Assembly: GCA_001873665.1 (NCBI GenBank)
Contig: MNZO01000013.1
Coordinates: 1-13,305, forward strand
From: Candidatus Shapirobacteria bacterium CG2_30_35_20
Lineage (GTDB): Bacteria; Patescibacteriota; Microgenomatia; UBA12405
Reading direction: 5' to 3'
DNA: 13,305 nt
The notes under the pieces are model-generated. The model had not been told where the DNA came from and did not search any database. It was given only the letters and a program-made list of their open reading frames with translations. Position 1 is the stretch's first letter. Every line of letters begins with the position of its first letter. Both the position numbers and the translations under genes were made by a program. Below, piece after piece: positions 12,884 through 13,305 of the stretch.

Positions 12884-13141
12884 ATGGACTATCAAACAAC
12901 AACAGAAGATAAACCTGTAGTACAGAAATCTGCCCAAAAAAAAGTTAACGGTGTCAGCATTGACAACCTTCCCGACCTTTTAACCGTCGCCGAAGTTGCC
13001 GACCTACTCCGTGTTTCCAAACTCACCATCAAACGATGGGGTAAACGAGGAAAATTAGCTGCTATCCGCATCAATGCCCGTGGCGATCGACGTTACCGCA
13101 AAGAAGCCGTCTTATGGCTTCTCGGTATCCAAGCCGAATAA
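12884..13141 (+). CDS. Excisionase-type helix-turn-helix DNA-binding protein
   Basis: The 85-aa protein contains a MerR/excisionase-like HTH: LLTVAEVADLLRVSKLTIKR (32-51), then WGKRGKLAAIRI and the wing GDRRYRKEAVLWLL (67-80). It is preceded by a disordered, polar N-terminus of about 30 residues. Proteins of this fold act as recombination directionality factors or small regulators. It has a canonical Shine-Dalgarno (GAGGAG, 7 nt before the ATG), unlike nearly all other genes here, and its own promoter and terminator. No integrase or other phage gene is in the window, so a role in excision is unproven; a stand-alone regulator is equally possible. Confidence 0.85.
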   Translation: MDYQTTTEDKPVVQKSAQKKVNGVSIDNLPDLLTVAEVADLLRVSKLTIKRWGKRGKLAAIRINARGDRRYRKEAVLWLLGIQAE

Positions 13142-13147
13142 CTTTAG

Positions 13148-13164
13148 TCCGCCGATGAGGCGGA
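13148..13164. repeat. GC-rich hairpin, core TCCGCC/GGCGGA, copy 1
   Basis: TCCGCC and GGCGGA pair perfectly around GATGA, 6 nt after the HTH stop codon. The same 6-bp core recurs at 13276-13290. The GC-rich core stands out from the AT-rich surroundings and resembles short dispersed palindromic repeats. No T-run follows. Confidence 0.55.
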
Positions 13165-13190
13165 TCCTGCCCAAATAACTTTGCTTAAAG

Positions 13191-13220
13191 GCGGTTAGAT
13201 TAATTTCTAACTGCTTTTTT
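13191..13220 (+). terminator. Intrinsic terminator of the HTH gene
   Basis: GCGGTTAGA (13191-13199) pairs with TCTAACTGC (13206-13214) over 9 bp with one G-U pair and a 6-nt loop, followed by six T. This is a strong Rho-independent terminator about 50 nt after the stop codon. Confidence 0.85.
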
Positions 13221-13224
13221 AGTT

Positions 13225-13270
13225 TCTTTAGCTCTAAATTTGAACTGGAAGACCAAATTTTGGCTAAAGA
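13225..13270. repeat. Two-step hairpin after the terminator
   Basis: TCTTTAGC (13225-13232) pairs with GCTAAAGA (13263-13270), and inside it AAATTTG (13236-13242) pairs with CAAATTT (13254-13260), leaving an 11-nt loop. It could be a structured RNA, a regulatory element or a repeat; no family was recognised. Confidence 0.45.
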
Positions 13271-13272
13271 CA

Positions 13273-13293
13273 CAATCCGCCTTTGGCGGATTG
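13273..13293. repeat. GC-rich hairpin, core TCCGCC/GGCGGA, copy 2
   Basis: CAATCCGCC and GGCGGATTG form a perfect 9-bp stem with a TTT loop. It shares its 6-bp core with the hairpin at 13148-13164. The window ends 12 nt later, so its relation to the next gene is unknown. Confidence 0.55.
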
Positions 13294-13305
13294 ATTATGT
13301 TATTG

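Overview
The window is AT-rich bacterial chromosome. It carries the nusG / L11-L1 / L10-L7/L12 ribosomal block, with unrelated genes between its two halves and after it. Low GC, mostly absent Shine-Dalgarno sequences, a shortened and divergent L1, a MurF-like ligase lacking its N-terminal domain, and many small toxin-antitoxin and orphan genes suggest a Candidate Phyla Radiation (Patescibacteria) genome, perhaps of the Microgenomates type. This is an inference from style; no marker in the window proves it.

Layout. Positions 43-2124 (+) carry nusG, rplK and rplA. Directly downstream on the same strand, with gaps of 8-13 nt or a 4-nt overlap, come an AbiE-type toxin-antitoxin pair (2133-3364), a YegD-like Hsp70 ATPase (3375-4730) and a MurF-like ligase (4744-5922). 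A class I methyltransferase follows (5992-6771). Two minus-strand genes converge on it: a membrane-anchored alpha/beta hydrolase (7352-8383) and an unusual deoxyribosyltransferase-like protein with a C-terminal ribbon-helix-helix domain (6773-7348). The second ribosomal half, rplJ-rplL (8543-9621), has its own promoter, an L10-leader RNA and an intrinsic attenuator. After it come a minus-strand sugar nucleotidyltransferase (9719-10786), a 66-aa AT-hook-like protein (10822-11022, +), a BrnT/BrnA toxin-antitoxin pair (11042-11609, -), a D-lactate dehydrogenase-like protein (11643-12638, -) and an excisionase-type HTH protein (12884-13141, +) followed by a terminator and several hairpins.

How it works together. 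rplK/rplA and rplJ/rplL are usually contiguous; here about 6.4 kb separates them. The L10 leader lets rplJL regulate itself independently of the upstream half. The gaps nusG-rplK, rplK-rplA and rplJ-rplL each hold a long imperfect palindrome of one repeat family (left arm nearly G-free, right arm nearly C-free). The two toxin-antitoxin pairs each have a TATAC-containing dyad near the first start codon, and the BrnTA dyad brackets a good promoter. Four genes have an exact TATAAT 5-9 nt before the start codon and no or little room for a leader, which suggests leaderless transcripts. No gene-free stretch exceeds 300 bases. No rRNA, tRNA, insertion sequence or CRISPR array was recognised.
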